A stretch of 64,000 nucleotides of DNA from JANXXV01 sp038230275 (GTDB taxonomy: Bacteria; Acidobacteriota; Terriglobia; Bryobacterales; Bryobacteraceae), in contig JBBRNO010000017.1 of assembly GCA_038230275.1 (NCBI GenBank), forward strand, positions 12,099 to 76,098, given 5' to 3'. Shown here in pieces: positions 17,358 to 26,514 of the stretch (its first letter is position 1; every line of letters starts with the position of its first letter). The translations under genes and the position numbers were made by a program. Under the pieces are notes generated by a model. It saw nothing but the letters and a program-made list of their open reading frames with translations, had not been told where the DNA came from and did not search any database.

Positions 17358-19619
17358 CTAACGGCGGGGCGGCGGCTGTTGGTCCAGCGAGCGGAGCAGG
17401 TCGACCGCTTCCTCTTTGACCCCTGGTATTGGGCTTGCGGTGGCTTGGGTCAGGAACGACCGGGCGCCCTGGAAGTCGCCGGTCGCGCCGAGTGCGGTTC
17501 CCATTCCCAGAAGTGCCGGGCCGAAATCGGGCTTGACCGCCAGAGAGTCGCGATAGTGACGGATGGCGCCCAGCCAATCCCGCTTCCGCGCTTTTAGATT
17601 CCCCAGGCTCTCGTGGGCTTCGGCCATTCCCGGCGCTAATGCGGCTGCCCGTTCGAACTGGCGCTGTGCGTCGTCAAACCTCCCTTGTACCGCCAATGCA
17701 ACTCCGAAGTTGTATCGGATAGGGGCTTGTTCGGGCTGAAGCCTTATCGCGATCCCGAAATGGTATCCAGCCTGGCCAAAATCCTGACGCGCGGTCAACA
17801 GGTTGGCGATGTCGTTGTGCGCTTCCGCAAAGTCGGGCTGAATCCGGATCGCTTCCCGGTAAGACTGCTCGGCGCGCGCGGCATCGCCGGATTCATTGAA
17901 GAGGTTCGCCAGAGTATATTGCGCCGCCGTTAAGTCCGGATCGAGGGTTGCAGCTTCCTTCGCTTCTACGATGGCCTGCGGCAAGCGTCCTGTCCGTTGG
18001 TAGGCCCTAGCCAGTTCCAATCGCGTCACCGCATCCCGGGGAGCCGCGGAGCGCGCCCGCTCCAGCGATTCAATGGCGCGCGAAGTCTCGCCAGATTGCA
18101 GCAGCGCGGCGCCCAGACTGCGCAGGGCAGGCTGAAAGGCAGGATTGCGGTCCAGTGCCCGCTGATAGCCGGTGATGGCCTCAGCGCGCCGATCCGTCTT
18201 CAAATACACCTGGGCGAGTTCAAAATAAAAATCGGGGCTCGAAGGTTTGTGCTTCGCCAGCGCCGATTCCAGCAGCGGAATGCCTTCCTTAAGGTTGCTC
18301 TTCTGGACTACCTGCGCCAAGGCGATGTACAGATCGCGATCCGCTGAATCCGGCAAGGTCTTCGGATAGTAGAGTGCCACCTCGCCCTGGTAGGAGACAC
18401 CCTCGACTTCATGACGTTCGTTACGCGCGGCAAGCGGTTGCGGCGGGGGCCGTCTCTGGATCTTATGGTCCGTGACCGCGACATGCACCACGTCTTCGGT
18501 GCGCCGTTTCGGCATGTGGCAACTGGCGCAATCGGGTGAAGGGGTATGCGCGTTATTGTGGCAACTCTTGCATACCGATGCATAGTGCGCGACGGCAGTT
18601 TCTCCGCGCGGGGCACTGTGCGGATCATGGCACGTGGTGCATTGCAGCGCCCCATTGCTCTTCAGGAAACAGGCCGACTGGCGAAGTCGATAAGCGGAAC
18701 TGGCGATCTCAAACTTCTCCTCGCGTCCCGTCCCTTTCGCGTGGTCGAATTGCAGAATATAGCCGGACAGCGGCTCGCCGGGCCGATAGCTGAAAGTTCC
18801 CCGGCCGAAGCGCGGCAACGCATTCGGTAGCGGGAAGGTGGTTGTCTCCATGTGGCACTGCAGACAAACTTCGAATTGAAGTTCCGTCGAAAGCCGTGCC
18901 GGATTTACTACTGCTGCCCGGACCTTCTCTTTCGGCTGGCCCGATTGCACCGCCTCAATGTGCCGGCTTCCGGGCCCATGGCAGCGTTGGCAATCGATCC
19001 CTTCAGGCAATTCGGCGGGGTATATCGGGTCTGCACCGGCTACATCCTTGCCGGGTTCCACCGCCGGATATCCGTTGTGGCAAAACATGCAGGAGTACGC
19101 AATGGGCCTCCGGAAATCAAAATGATCCGCGCGGTCAAAACCCGGACTCATACCCCAAACTCCACCCCTTTCGGCGTACCAACCCACAGGCAGTTCCACC
19201 AGACGGTTTTGTGGAGTGCGGTGCAGATAGCTCCGGGCGTGATTTCCAGAGCCCATTACATAATGGATTTCCTTCTCCATAACGTTCGCCTCGCGTCCAC
19301 CGTAACCCACCTGATTCCGCCGCAGGAAATAGCGGTTGTCCCGCTGGATCATCTGATATCGGCGCTGGGACAGGTGGTGATCCAGACGATTATTGTGTGC
19401 AAAATCTTCCACGTTCAGAATGGCTTTGGTTGCCCGATTGAACGACCGTCCCATGCCAGTCTGCCGGTAGCTGTTAGCAATGGCGGCATGGCAACCCGAG
19501 CACCGGCGCGAATCCACATAGGCGGCGGCGTCCGTTGTTGTCACGGCTTGAGACGCCGGCCGGGAACAACCGCCGACAGCAATCAGACAAAGCAGCAGGG
19601 CGCAGATTCCAGCCATCAT
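17358..19619 (-). CDS. Heptaheme c-type cytochrome fused to TPR repeats (lipoprotein)
   Basis: A 753-residue secreted protein. The N terminus has a lipobox (VGGC, Cys18). The first half contains seven CXXCH haem sites: CSGCH, CMFCH, CQRCH, CLQCH, CTTCH, CKSCH and CASCH, resembling the cytochrome c554/doubled-CXXCH type. From about residue 410 to the end run roughly nine TPR repeats, a protein-binding solenoid. It is probably anchored in a membrane and active in periplasmic or extracellular electron transfer, with the TPR part docking a partner. It lies 30 bases downstream of the sigma-54-type regulator gene on the same strand and may be co-transcribed with it. Function beyond electron transfer is not evident. 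Confidence 0.92.
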   Translation of the reverse strand: MMAGICALLLCLIAVGGCSRPASQAVTTTDAAAYVDSRRCSGCHAAIANSYRQTGMGRSFNRATKAILNVEDFAHNNRLDHHLSQRRYQMIQRDNRYFLRRNQVGYGGREANVMEKEIHYVMGSGNHARSYLHRTPQNRLVELPVGWYAERGGVWGMSPGFDRADHFDFRRPIAYSCMFCHNGYPAVEPGKDVAGADPIYPAELPEGIDCQRCHGPGSRHIEAVQSGQPKEKVRAAVVNPARLSTELQFEVCLQCHMETTTFPLPNALPRFGRGTFSYRPGEPLSGYILQFDHAKGTGREEKFEIASSAYRLRQSACFLKSNGALQCTTCHDPHSAPRGETAVAHYASVCKSCHNNAHTPSPDCASCHMPKRRTEDVVHVAVTDHKIQRRPPPQPLAARNERHEVEGVSYQGEVALYYPKTLPDSADRDLYIALAQVVQKSNLKEGIPLLESALAKHKPSSPDFYFELAQVYLKTDRRAEAITGYQRALDRNPAFQPALRSLGAALLQSGETSRAIESLERARSAAPRDAVTRLELARAYQRTGRLPQAIVEAKEAATLDPDLTAAQYTLANLFNESGDAARAEQSYREAIRIQPDFAEAHNDIANLLTARQDFGQAGYHFGIAIRLQPEQAPIRYNFGVALAVQGRFDDAQRQFERAAALAPGMAEAHESLGNLKARKRDWLGAIRHYRDSLAVKPDFGPALLGMGTALGATGDFQGARSFLTQATASPIPGVKEEAVDLLRSLDQQPPPRR

Positions 19620-19649
19620 TGGGAAGGTTTCAAGTCTATCATTCTCACT

Positions 19650-21149
19650 TTATTCGTCTTCCAAATACTTCTGCACCTTGGCCCGAACGGTGCGCCGGTC
19701 CAGGCCCAAACGCCGTGCAGCTTCCTCGTAGCTTCCGGCCTGTAGGTACACTTGCGCCGCGTATTTGGCAAGTACTTCCTCCGCACTCCATTGCCCCGCA
19801 CGGAATTTCACCAAGAATCCATCTTCGCCCCGCTGGCTGCCGCTTTCCATCGGCTGATAAGACCCGTGGATCAGGATATTGCGTACGCACTGCTCCACTT
19901 CCCGGTAATTTCCCGGCCAGGCGTAGTTCGACGGCAAGTTCTCGCAGATCCACCGTTCCACTTCCGGCAGCGCCAACTCCGCCTCGTCTCCCACCGCCCG
20001 CCGGACCATATACAAAAGCAGTTCCCGCAGGACTCCCGGCGATTCGCGGATCTGCTCGCATAGTGAAGGCGTGCGGATCTGATCGGCACACAGACGGTAG
20101 TAGAGATCTTCGCGAAACCGTCCGGCGCGAATTTCCAGTGGCAACTCGCGGTTGGTGGCTGCGACCAGCTTGCCGCGAAAGTCCCGCGTGGCTGTATCGC
20201 CGACCGCGGAAAACTTTCGCGTCTCCATCACCCGCAGGATCTTGACTTGAATGGACAGGTCCATTTCCCCCAGTTCGTCCAGAAACACGGCCCCGGCCGG
20301 CGGACACGATTCCAGCCATCCCTTGCGGTCCGCGATGGCGCCGGTGAACGATCCACGGCGGTGTCCGAAGAGCTCCGATTCCACCAGTGTCGGCGAGAGC
20401 GCGGCCAGATTGATGGCGAAGAACGATTCCGTTTTCGCCTCCCCGAATTCCATCCGCTGCGGGTGGAAGGGGATGTAGCGCGAACCGGCGATGGCGCGCG
20501 CGACCAGCTCTTTTCCAGTTCCGGAGGGGCCGGTGATCAGGGTAGGGAAATCGCCCATACGCGCGTACATCGTCCGCAGATAGCGGCGCATATCGTGGGT
20601 GAAGATCGATTCCCATACGCTGGCCCGCAGGCGGGAGGCCGGCATGGAGTTGCCGATGATGTTGTCGAAGATGTGGTGAAACGCGCGCCGCACCTGCCGG
20701 AAACAGGCAAATAGGTGAGCCGGTTCGAAAGCGGTTTCCAGGCGTTTGCCGGCAATGTGGTTGTAGTGCGCCCAGTCCGTTGAGAAATGCGGATAGAAGG
20801 GTGTGCGGTCCCGCGTGAGGACGAATTGCGAATAGTAGCGCTGATAGAGCAGGTAATGGACACACTCCTGGTAGACGCCAACGTCCGTGGGGTGGAGATC
20901 GGAGGCGGCTGCAAAGCGGATTCGCAGCGCGTTGAGCATGGTTTCGAGGCGTGCGTAAATCCGGGCGACGTTGGGCCGGGCGGCATCGGGATCGGCGACG
21001 GATGCGCTCCAGGTGGGTTCGCCGGCGACGAATTCCCCGCGCAGTGCGGCCTTTTCCAGGTCGATCCGTTCTGGAAGGAACGGGTTGGTGTAGGCAAGAT
21101 TTGCGACGTCCTGGAGGAAGCAAGATTCATCGGCGGTCAGGAGGCTCAT
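19650..21149 (-). CDS. Sigma-54-type AAA+ transcriptional regulator
   Basis: About 499 residues. An N-terminal helical region of some 190 residues, with no receiver, GAF or PAS signature that I recognise, is followed by the AAA+ domain. In numbering from the upstream ATG at 21164, Walker A GPSGTGKE is at 212-219, the sigma-54 contact loop reads GSFTGA (271-276) instead of GAFTGA, and Walker B is FLDELGE. A C-terminal Fis-type helix-turn-helix (SYEEAARRLGLDRRTVRAKVQ) closes it. I chose the ATG at 21149; 21164 is equally possible, as neither has a clear ribosome site. It should open sigma-54 holoenzyme complexes at target promoters; the adjacent repeat and -24/-12-like box are candidate targets. 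Signal input is unknown. Confidence 0.9.
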   Translation of the reverse strand: MSLLTADESCFLQDVANLAYTNPFLPERIDLEKAALRGEFVAGEPTWSASVADPDAARPNVARIYARLETMLNALRIRFAAASDLHPTDVGVYQECVHYLLYQRYYSQFVLTRDRTPFYPHFSTDWAHYNHIAGKRLETAFEPAHLFACFRQVRRAFHHIFDNIIGNSMPASRLRASVWESIFTHDMRRYLRTMYARMGDFPTLITGPSGTGKELVARAIAGSRYIPFHPQRMEFGEAKTESFFAINLAALSPTLVESELFGHRRGSFTGAIADRKGWLESCPPAGAVFLDELGEMDLSIQVKILRVMETRKFSAVGDTATRDFRGKLVAATNRELPLEIRAGRFREDLYYRLCADQIRTPSLCEQIRESPGVLRELLLYMVRRAVGDEAELALPEVERWICENLPSNYAWPGNYREVEQCVRNILIHGSYQPMESGSQRGEDGFLVKFRAGQWSAEEVLAKYAAQVYLQAGSYEEAARRLGLDRRTVRAKVQKYLEDE

Positions 21150-21157
21150 GCATGAAT

Positions 21158-21176
21158 TGTACATTGATGTACATTG
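21158..21176. repeat. Tandem TGTACATTG repeat, candidate regulator-binding site
   Basis: TGTACATTG occurs at 21158-21166 and again at 21168-21176, a 10-bp period that places both copies on one face of the helix; each contains the palindrome TGTACA. It lies in the divergent region between the AAA+ regulator and the DUF2339 gene, overlapping the alternative upstream start of the regulator. Confidence 0.5.
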
Positions 21177-21191
21177 TGTGCCCGCGAGGTT

Positions 21192-21207
21192 TGGCTCTAG
21201 CTTTGGA
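21192..21207 (+). promoter_or_regulatory. Possible sigma-54 (-24/-12) promoter for the DUF2339 gene
   Basis: TGGCTC, five bases, then TTGGA resembles the consensus TGGCAC-N5-TTGCA. The GG is at 21193-21194, ten bases follow, and the -12 element has GG where GC is expected. The start would fall near 21217, about 45 bases before the ATG at 21263. The mismatch in the -12 dinucleotide keeps this tentative. Confidence 0.35.
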
Positions 21208-21262
21208 TCATTAAGAAAACACTAGACAACCATCGAGAAAACCCACATGCTGTTACCAAACC

Positions 21263-24200
21263 ATGGAAATTACGCTCGGGATTCTGGTTCTGATCCAGCT
21301 GGCCCGTTATTTAATGAACCGCGAACGTTTTCGCAATCTGGACGAAGAAATTGCAGCAGTTGCCGCAAGGGTGTCCCAAGACGGACCGGATAAACAAACC
21401 CAGATCCAAGAATTGACCGCCCGGATTTACCGGCTGGAGCTGAAAGTAGAAACTTTGAGAGGCAGCGAGGCGCCGGCGCGGACTGTTCCGGCACCCGTGA
21501 TTGTAGAGCGGCCGGTAACACCTCCACCGCTGCCGAAAGCTCTACCCCCGGAGATCAAAAGGACATTCGTGGCCGAACCCGAGCCCGAGCCCAACCCCGA
21601 GCCGAAGCCAGAGCCGGTGATGACGGCCAGCGAGCCGGCCGGACCCACGATTTCCGAACGGCTCCGCGCAGCGCTGGGCGGCGAGGAGTGGGAAGCATTG
21701 GTGGGCGGAAGCCTGTTGAATAAGCTGGGTGCGCTGGTGCTGGTGGTGGGGATCGCGCTGTTTCTGGGTTACTCCTTTACCGAAATGGCGCCGGCGGGAC
21801 GCGCGGCTATCGCGTTGGCTGTCAGCGTGTCCATTCTGGCGGCCGGCATGTGGATCGAGCGCGCAGCCAAGTACCGGGTCTTCGCCGGAGGACTGATTGG
21901 CGCGGGTTGGGCGGCGCTTTATGCTACGGCGTATGCGATCTACGCTCTGCCGGCGGCAAAAATCATCGACGACCCATTTGCCGGATCGATCGGTGTGCTC
22001 GTGGTGGCCACCGGAATGATTGGCCACTCGCTGCTGTACCGTTCCCAAGCTTTGACCGCGGTGGCGTATTTCACCGCATTTGCCGGGCTGGCGGCCACGC
22101 CGTCTACCCCGTTCGCGGTGATTGCGCTGGTGCCGCTGGCGGCATCGCTGTTGTATCTGGCATTCCGCTTCGAATGGTACGCGATGGCGCTTTTCGGCAT
22201 CTTCGCCACCTATGGAACGTGCATCTCAAGGGGCAGTTCAGACGCGACGCTGTTTTCGACGCAAGCACTTTTCCTGGTCTATTGGGCGCTGTTTGAAGTC
22301 TTCGATTTGTTGCGCACCTCCCGGCGGATCGCCGCGAACGGACTGGGCTGGATCTCTCCGCTGAATGCCATTGCTTTTCTGGGCCTCTCCTATTCCGCTT
22401 GGGCTTCGAAGGCTCCGGATCAACTGTGGTTGATGGCATCCTTCGGGGCGGCGCTCTATTTTGCCAGCGCGATGGCGCGGGCCATCGTACGGCCGCCGTC
22501 GAGCTTCGCCGAAACTGACGATTTGCAGGTGCGGGCCGAGGCGGGTAGCTACGAATTCTCATTGACGGTCTCCGCGGTTTTGGCTGCGCTGGCAATTGTG
22601 GCGCATGTGCCGGGAATCTGGATCGGAGTCGGCCTGGCGATTGAAGCCGAAGTGCTCTACGTGGCAGGCGTGCGCTGGAATTCCATCGTTTTGCGCAGCT
22701 TGGGCGCCGTCGCGTTTGCCTTTTCCCTGGGCAGGCTGTTCGCCTACGATTACCCGGCGGGCGGAACCACGGCGGTGTTCGGCCGCAGCATTCAGAACTG
22801 GACACCACCCGTTCTGATGCACGTTTTCCTGTTTTATGCGAACCGGGTTTTGCGGCGGCCCAATCTGACGTTCAGCTTCGCGGCGTCTGCGTTAGGCGCG
22901 CTGGTGATTTTCGCCGAAACGCCGAAAGATGTCGCGGGGACGGTGTGGATAGTCTTTGCGGCGATCCTGTTTGAACTTGGCTTCCGCAAGCGCCTCGGCG
23001 AATTCCGTATGCAGGCGTATCTTCTGGGCTTCGTTGGAACCGGACAGTCTATATTGGCACACGGGATTTTCATCACGCACCAGTGGCGCAACCTGGCCAT
23101 CGGGCTGATCCTTTTTTATGCCAATGCGCTCCGTTGCCAGTGGAAGGCGGAAGGCGGCATCGGACCTCTGGAATACAAGTGCCTGCAGTGGGCTGCCGCC
23201 GCCGGCACGGTGAGCTTTTCGCTGCTGATGCTTTGGAATACGGTTCCGACGGCCTATTTCGGCTTAGGCGAGTGTTTACTAGCCGCCCTGTTGTTTGAAC
23301 TGGGATTGCGGAAGCTGCCAATGGCGCTGCGGTTACCTGCCTATTTGGTATGGACGATCGGCATATTCCGGTTGATTCTGCCGGATCCAGGAGCCTCGGC
23401 CAAGTTTGGCGATCCGCAGCTGGCGCTGTCCTACGCAGTTGCTGCCGTGGTGGCGTGGTACTTCTGCGCACGGGTGACGGTGCAGGCCTCTGACGCCGCC
23501 CCGCAGCCGGACCGAGAAATCCTTCGCCATGCCATGGCTGCGGGCGGAACTTTATTGGCCATGCGCGCCGTATGGATTGTAACGCCCGAACCCATGGTAG
23601 CCGCCGCCTGGGTGGTGATGGCGCTGGTTTGGATCGAACTGGGTTTGCGGTTGGAGGTGGCGCCATTTCGCTGGCTGGGCAATAGCGTCATGGCGATGGT
23701 TGGCATCCGGCTCGCGCTGGTGAATTTCAATTATCCGGATAAGCTGCCGGGCATTGTTCCGGTGATCGCCGCTGCGTACTACCTATGGTTCCGATACGGA
23801 AATTCGTGGACGGCGAGGGTGTACGTCTGGGCTGCCGTTGTTCCGGGGATGGCGCTTCTGCATTCTGAGCTGCCGGTGGCGACGGGCGTGGTGGGCTGGG
23901 CGTATTTCGCTTTGGCGCTTTTGGCGTTGGGCAGGCGCATTGGCAATCTCGATTTGACCTGGCAGAGCTATGGGGTGGCCGGCCTATCATTTATGTACTC
24001 GGTTTTCAACCCGGCGGCCACTTGGGTGGCTGTCGCCGTGGTTGCCGCGTTCTATGCCGCTCAGGCACTATCGGAACGGCACGGGCGAACGTTCTTCTCT
24101 ATTCTGGCGACGCTGTTGCTGACCGCTACGTTGTACGACAAAGTCTCTGGCAGCGTACTTACGGTGGCTTGGGGCGGAGAAGGGCTGGTTCTGCTGGGAA

Positions 24201-24403
24201 TCGGCTTTGTGGCGCGGGAGCGGCTGCTGCGATTGCAGGGCCTGGTGCTGTTTTTGGTCTGCATCCTGAAGCTGTTCCTCTACGATCTGCGAAATCTGGA
24301 GACGATGTACCGGATTCTCTCTTTCATCGCGCTGGGCTTGATCTTGTTGGGTGTTTCGTGGATTTATACACGGTTCCGCGAGCATGTCCGGCGGCTCTTG
24401 TAA
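21263..24403 (+). CDS. DUF2339 polytopic membrane protein
   Basis: A 1046-residue protein. A first membrane-associated segment (residues 1-17) is followed by a coiled-coil region (about 20-72), a Pro/Glu-rich linker with repeated PEPEP-type units (about 95-115) and the conserved ERLRAALGGEEWEALVGGSLLNKLG-like entry block. The rest is a very long array of hydrophobic helices, more than 20. This is the standard DUF2339 layout; the family has no established function and a cell-envelope role is only presumed. It is divergent from the sigma-54-type regulator, with a possible -24/-12 promoter between them. The ATG at 21263 lacks a clear Shine-Dalgarno sequence. Confidence 0.9.
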   Translation: MEITLGILVLIQLARYLMNRERFRNLDEEIAAVAARVSQDGPDKQTQIQELTARIYRLELKVETLRGSEAPARTVPAPVIVERPVTPPPLPKALPPEIKRTFVAEPEPEPNPEPKPEPVMTASEPAGPTISERLRAALGGEEWEALVGGSLLNKLGALVLVVGIALFLGYSFTEMAPAGRAAIALAVSVSILAAGMWIERAAKYRVFAGGLIGAGWAALYATAYAIYALPAAKIIDDPFAGSIGVLVVATGMIGHSLLYRSQALTAVAYFTAFAGLAATPSTPFAVIALVPLAASLLYLAFRFEWYAMALFGIFATYGTCISRGSSDATLFSTQALFLVYWALFEVFDLLRTSRRIAANGLGWISPLNAIAFLGLSYSAWASKAPDQLWLMASFGAALYFASAMARAIVRPPSSFAETDDLQVRAEAGSYEFSLTVSAVLAALAIVAHVPGIWIGVGLAIEAEVLYVAGVRWNSIVLRSLGAVAFAFSLGRLFAYDYPAGGTTAVFGRSIQNWTPPVLMHVFLFYANRVLRRPNLTFSFAASALGALVIFAETPKDVAGTVWIVFAAILFELGFRKRLGEFRMQAYLLGFVGTGQSILAHGIFITHQWRNLAIGLILFYANALRCQWKAEGGIGPLEYKCLQWAAAAGTVSFSLLMLWNTVPTAYFGLGECLLAALLFELGLRKLPMALRLPAYLVWTIGIFRLILPDPGASAKFGDPQLALSYAVAAVVAWYFCARVTVQASDAAPQPDREILRHAMAAGGTLLAMRAVWIVTPEPMVAAAWVVMALVWIELGLRLEVAPFRWLGNSVMAMVGIRLALVNFNYPDKLPGIVPVIAAAYYLWFRYGNSWTARVYVWAAVVPGMALLHSELPVATGVVGWAYFALALLALGRRIGNLDLTWQSYGVAGLSFMYSVFNPAATWVAVAVVAAFYAAQALSERHGRTFFSILATLLLTATLYDKVSGSVLTVAWGGEGLVLLGIGFVARERLLRLQGLVLFLVCILKLFLYDLRNLETMYRILSFIALGLILLGVSWIYTRFREHVRRLL

Positions 24404-24511
24404 ATGCTGCGGGATGCTTAATTGCCACGGGTAAACCTAGCCGCGTTGTTCTGCGTACTACAAGTGATGCAGTGCAAGCGACATGGCTGAGCTGTTGTAT
24501 TTAGGAGACCA

Positions 24512-25417
24512 ATGAGCGAACCAGGTAGGGTCATTTTCGTTCGGTATCACGACGGTATTCGGGGCCGACTCTCTAACTTTGACACCGGAAGCGCTGCCCT
24601 GAAGCAGGAACACCGGGACTTCTTACATGCCGAAGTGGTTCCCATCCTGGCCGCCCTTGGCAGTCTCCGGTTGATTGGGCTCGCGAGCCGGTTGGGAAAT
24701 TCCGACCGCAACAAAATTTTATCTGAGCAGCGCCTGGCAGCCGTGTTGGCCTTTCTGCGCCAGCCATCGGAGGCTGGAACCGGCTTTCAAGTGACGCTGG
24801 ATCAACCACTAGGGGAAGTGGCTGCCCGTTACGCCGGCGTTTCCGAGGAGCATGACAATCATGAGAACTGGCGCAGCGTCATCTTTTCCGCCTGGACTCA
24901 TCTGACCCCTCCGCCTCCGCCTCCTCCACCGCCGCCGCCACCACCACACGCCCCGACACCGCCGGTGGTCCCGCGATTCAGAATGAGAATGTTGCGGGCG
25001 GTTTCCTGTGGCCCTGTGACGCGGGCGAAGTTTCAGATTCACGACCGCAACACCAACATGACGGCTTATTACGAATTCATCGGGGTGGGATTTGATTTTG
25101 TCCCCGGCTCTATCACGCTGCAAGGGACGTGGAGCCGTGATTTCACTCCGAGAAGTACCACGCCGGTTCGGCTTTCCGATTTCTGGGGCCGCGTGGCGAT
25201 GGCCGGATATGCGATTCCGGTACAAACGCCCAGCGGTGTCGAGTCAGTGAGCCAGACCGAATTGACGCTGAGCTGCCTCTCGCATGCGTTGCCTGTCGTT
25301 ATCCGGCCGTTTCCCACCGGAACTACCATCCCGGGAAGCCTAGGCGCTTGTGCCGGATATCTGGAAATGGATCCGCCTGTGACGATGCCCTTTCCAGGAC
25401 CTGAGGGCGGACCCTGA
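24512..25417 (+). CDS. OmpA-like-domain protein with polyproline linker
   Basis: A 301-residue protein. Residues 1-130 follow the OmpA/MotB C-terminal pattern: IFVRYHDG, FDTGSAAL, IGLASRLGNSDRNKILSEQRLAAVLAFL, then RSVIF. A run of 13 prolines (about 133-145) separates this from a C-terminal domain of roughly 150 residues, probably beta-rich, that I do not recognise. There is no signal peptide or membrane helix, which is unusual for a peptidoglycan-binding domain. It may be cytoplasmic, exported by another route, or use the fold for another purpose. AGGAG at 24503 supports the ATG. The gene lies alone on the + strand between the DUF2339 and nuclease genes. Confidence 0.72.
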   Translation: MSEPGRVIFVRYHDGIRGRLSNFDTGSAALKQEHRDFLHAEVVPILAALGSLRLIGLASRLGNSDRNKILSEQRLAAVLAFLRQPSEAGTGFQVTLDQPLGEVAARYAGVSEEHDNHENWRSVIFSAWTHLTPPPPPPPPPPPPPHAPTPPVVPRFRMRMLRAVSCGPVTRAKFQIHDRNTNMTAYYEFIGVGFDFVPGSITLQGTWSRDFTPRSTTPVRLSDFWGRVAMAGYAIPVQTPSGVESVSQTELTLSCLSHALPVVIRPFPTGTTIPGSLGACAGYLEMDPPVTMPFPGPEGGP

Positions 25418-25478
25418 GCGGCAAAATCAAGATACACCGTCGCGAATATTCTGCTATTCTTCCGCCTGAGGCAGAATA

Positions 25479-26438
25479 ATGATCCTACTTAAGCGGAGTT
25501 TAGCGATTGTCTGCACGCTTCTTGTTACCGCACCCGTGCAGGCGTGGAACGGCACAGGCCATATGGTAGTGGCCTACGTTGCCTATAAGAAGTTGAAAGG
25601 ACCCACGCGAAGCCGCGTGGACAAACTACTGAAGCTGAATCCCAGGTATGCCACGTGGACGGCCGGGGTTTCGAATTCCAGGAAAGGCCTCGCCGCCTTT
25701 CTGAACGCTGCCGTTTGGCCCGATTGCATCAAACGGGCTTCGGAATGCCCTGGCTATCATGCTGATGGGACGGACGGCGGGGAGACTCCACCGAACACGC
25801 CGGACGCATCCCAGAATATCGGTTATACCGACATGGCGATGCACAAATATTGGCATTACGTCGATAGGCCGTTTTCTCCCGCCGGTTTGCCGGTAAGTGA
25901 GGCCAATGTGCCCAACGCCGAGACGCAGCTGCAAATTCTGATCGCCGCACTGGCCGGTACGCCGTCCGATGATATTAAATCGTACGATATTGCTTGGATC
26001 GAGCATCTGACCGGAGATATTCATCAACCCTTGCATGCCACCGCGCGGTTCACCGCCGTCAGTCCGAACGGAGACCGCGGCGGAAACGAAGTGAAATTTT
26101 GCACGTCGCCCTGTTTTGACAATCTCCATTCGTATTGGGACAACCTGATGGGTACCTCGATCCTACTCGTGGATATTCAGCGGATTGGAAATTCGCTGTT
26201 ACGGAAGCGGAAACCGGCCGGGGCCGAGGGTGCGGTGCCGGTATGGGTGGGAGAGAGCACAGCCCTGGCGCGAACGGACGTTTATGCGGCCCCCATCAGC
26301 GTGGAGGACAATCCCGCGGCGCCAGTGTCGGCCAGGCCGGACGCAGGGTATGAGTCTCATGCCAAGGCTTTGGCTGATTCTCAGGTTCTGCTGGCAGGCT
26401 ACCGGTTGGCGGCGGTGTTGAATGCGAACCTGCATTGA
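25479..26438 (+). CDS. S1/P1 nuclease family protein, secreted
   Basis: A 319-residue zinc-dependent phosphodiesterase/nuclease precursor. Cleavage after QA (residue 22) would leave Trp23 as the mature N terminus, the residue that contributes a zinc ligand in P1 nuclease. WNGTGH, HLTGDIHQPLH, GDRGGNEV and NLHSYWD carry the remaining conserved His/Asp ligands of the trinuclear zinc site. It should cleave single-stranded nucleic acid or 3'-nucleotides outside the cytoplasm, for nutrient acquisition. The core motifs are intact and the length is close to the family norm. Confidence 0.95.
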   Translation: MILLKRSLAIVCTLLVTAPVQAWNGTGHMVVAYVAYKKLKGPTRSRVDKLLKLNPRYATWTAGVSNSRKGLAAFLNAAVWPDCIKRASECPGYHADGTDGGETPPNTPDASQNIGYTDMAMHKYWHYVDRPFSPAGLPVSEANVPNAETQLQILIAALAGTPSDDIKSYDIAWIEHLTGDIHQPLHATARFTAVSPNGDRGGNEVKFCTSPCFDNLHSYWDNLMGTSILLVDIQRIGNSLLRKRKPAGAEGAVPVWVGESTALARTDVYAAPISVEDNPAAPVSARPDAGYESHAKALADSQVLLAGYRLAAVLNANLH

Positions 26439-26514
26439 GATTCTGACTCAGGGAAGAAAGGGAATGGATGGCCAAGTGCCGTAATGTCTCCCCCGATTGT
26501 GTATTCTGAAGGGA

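Noticed and set aside
21578..21616. Repeated CCCGAG-type units resembling a tandem DNA repeat
   Set aside because: They encode the Pro/Glu linker of the DUF2339 protein, common in this family.
24912..24954. CCN-repeat that looks like a microsatellite
   Set aside because: It encodes the polyproline run of an open gene with mixed proline codons, so it is coding rather than a simple DNA repeat.
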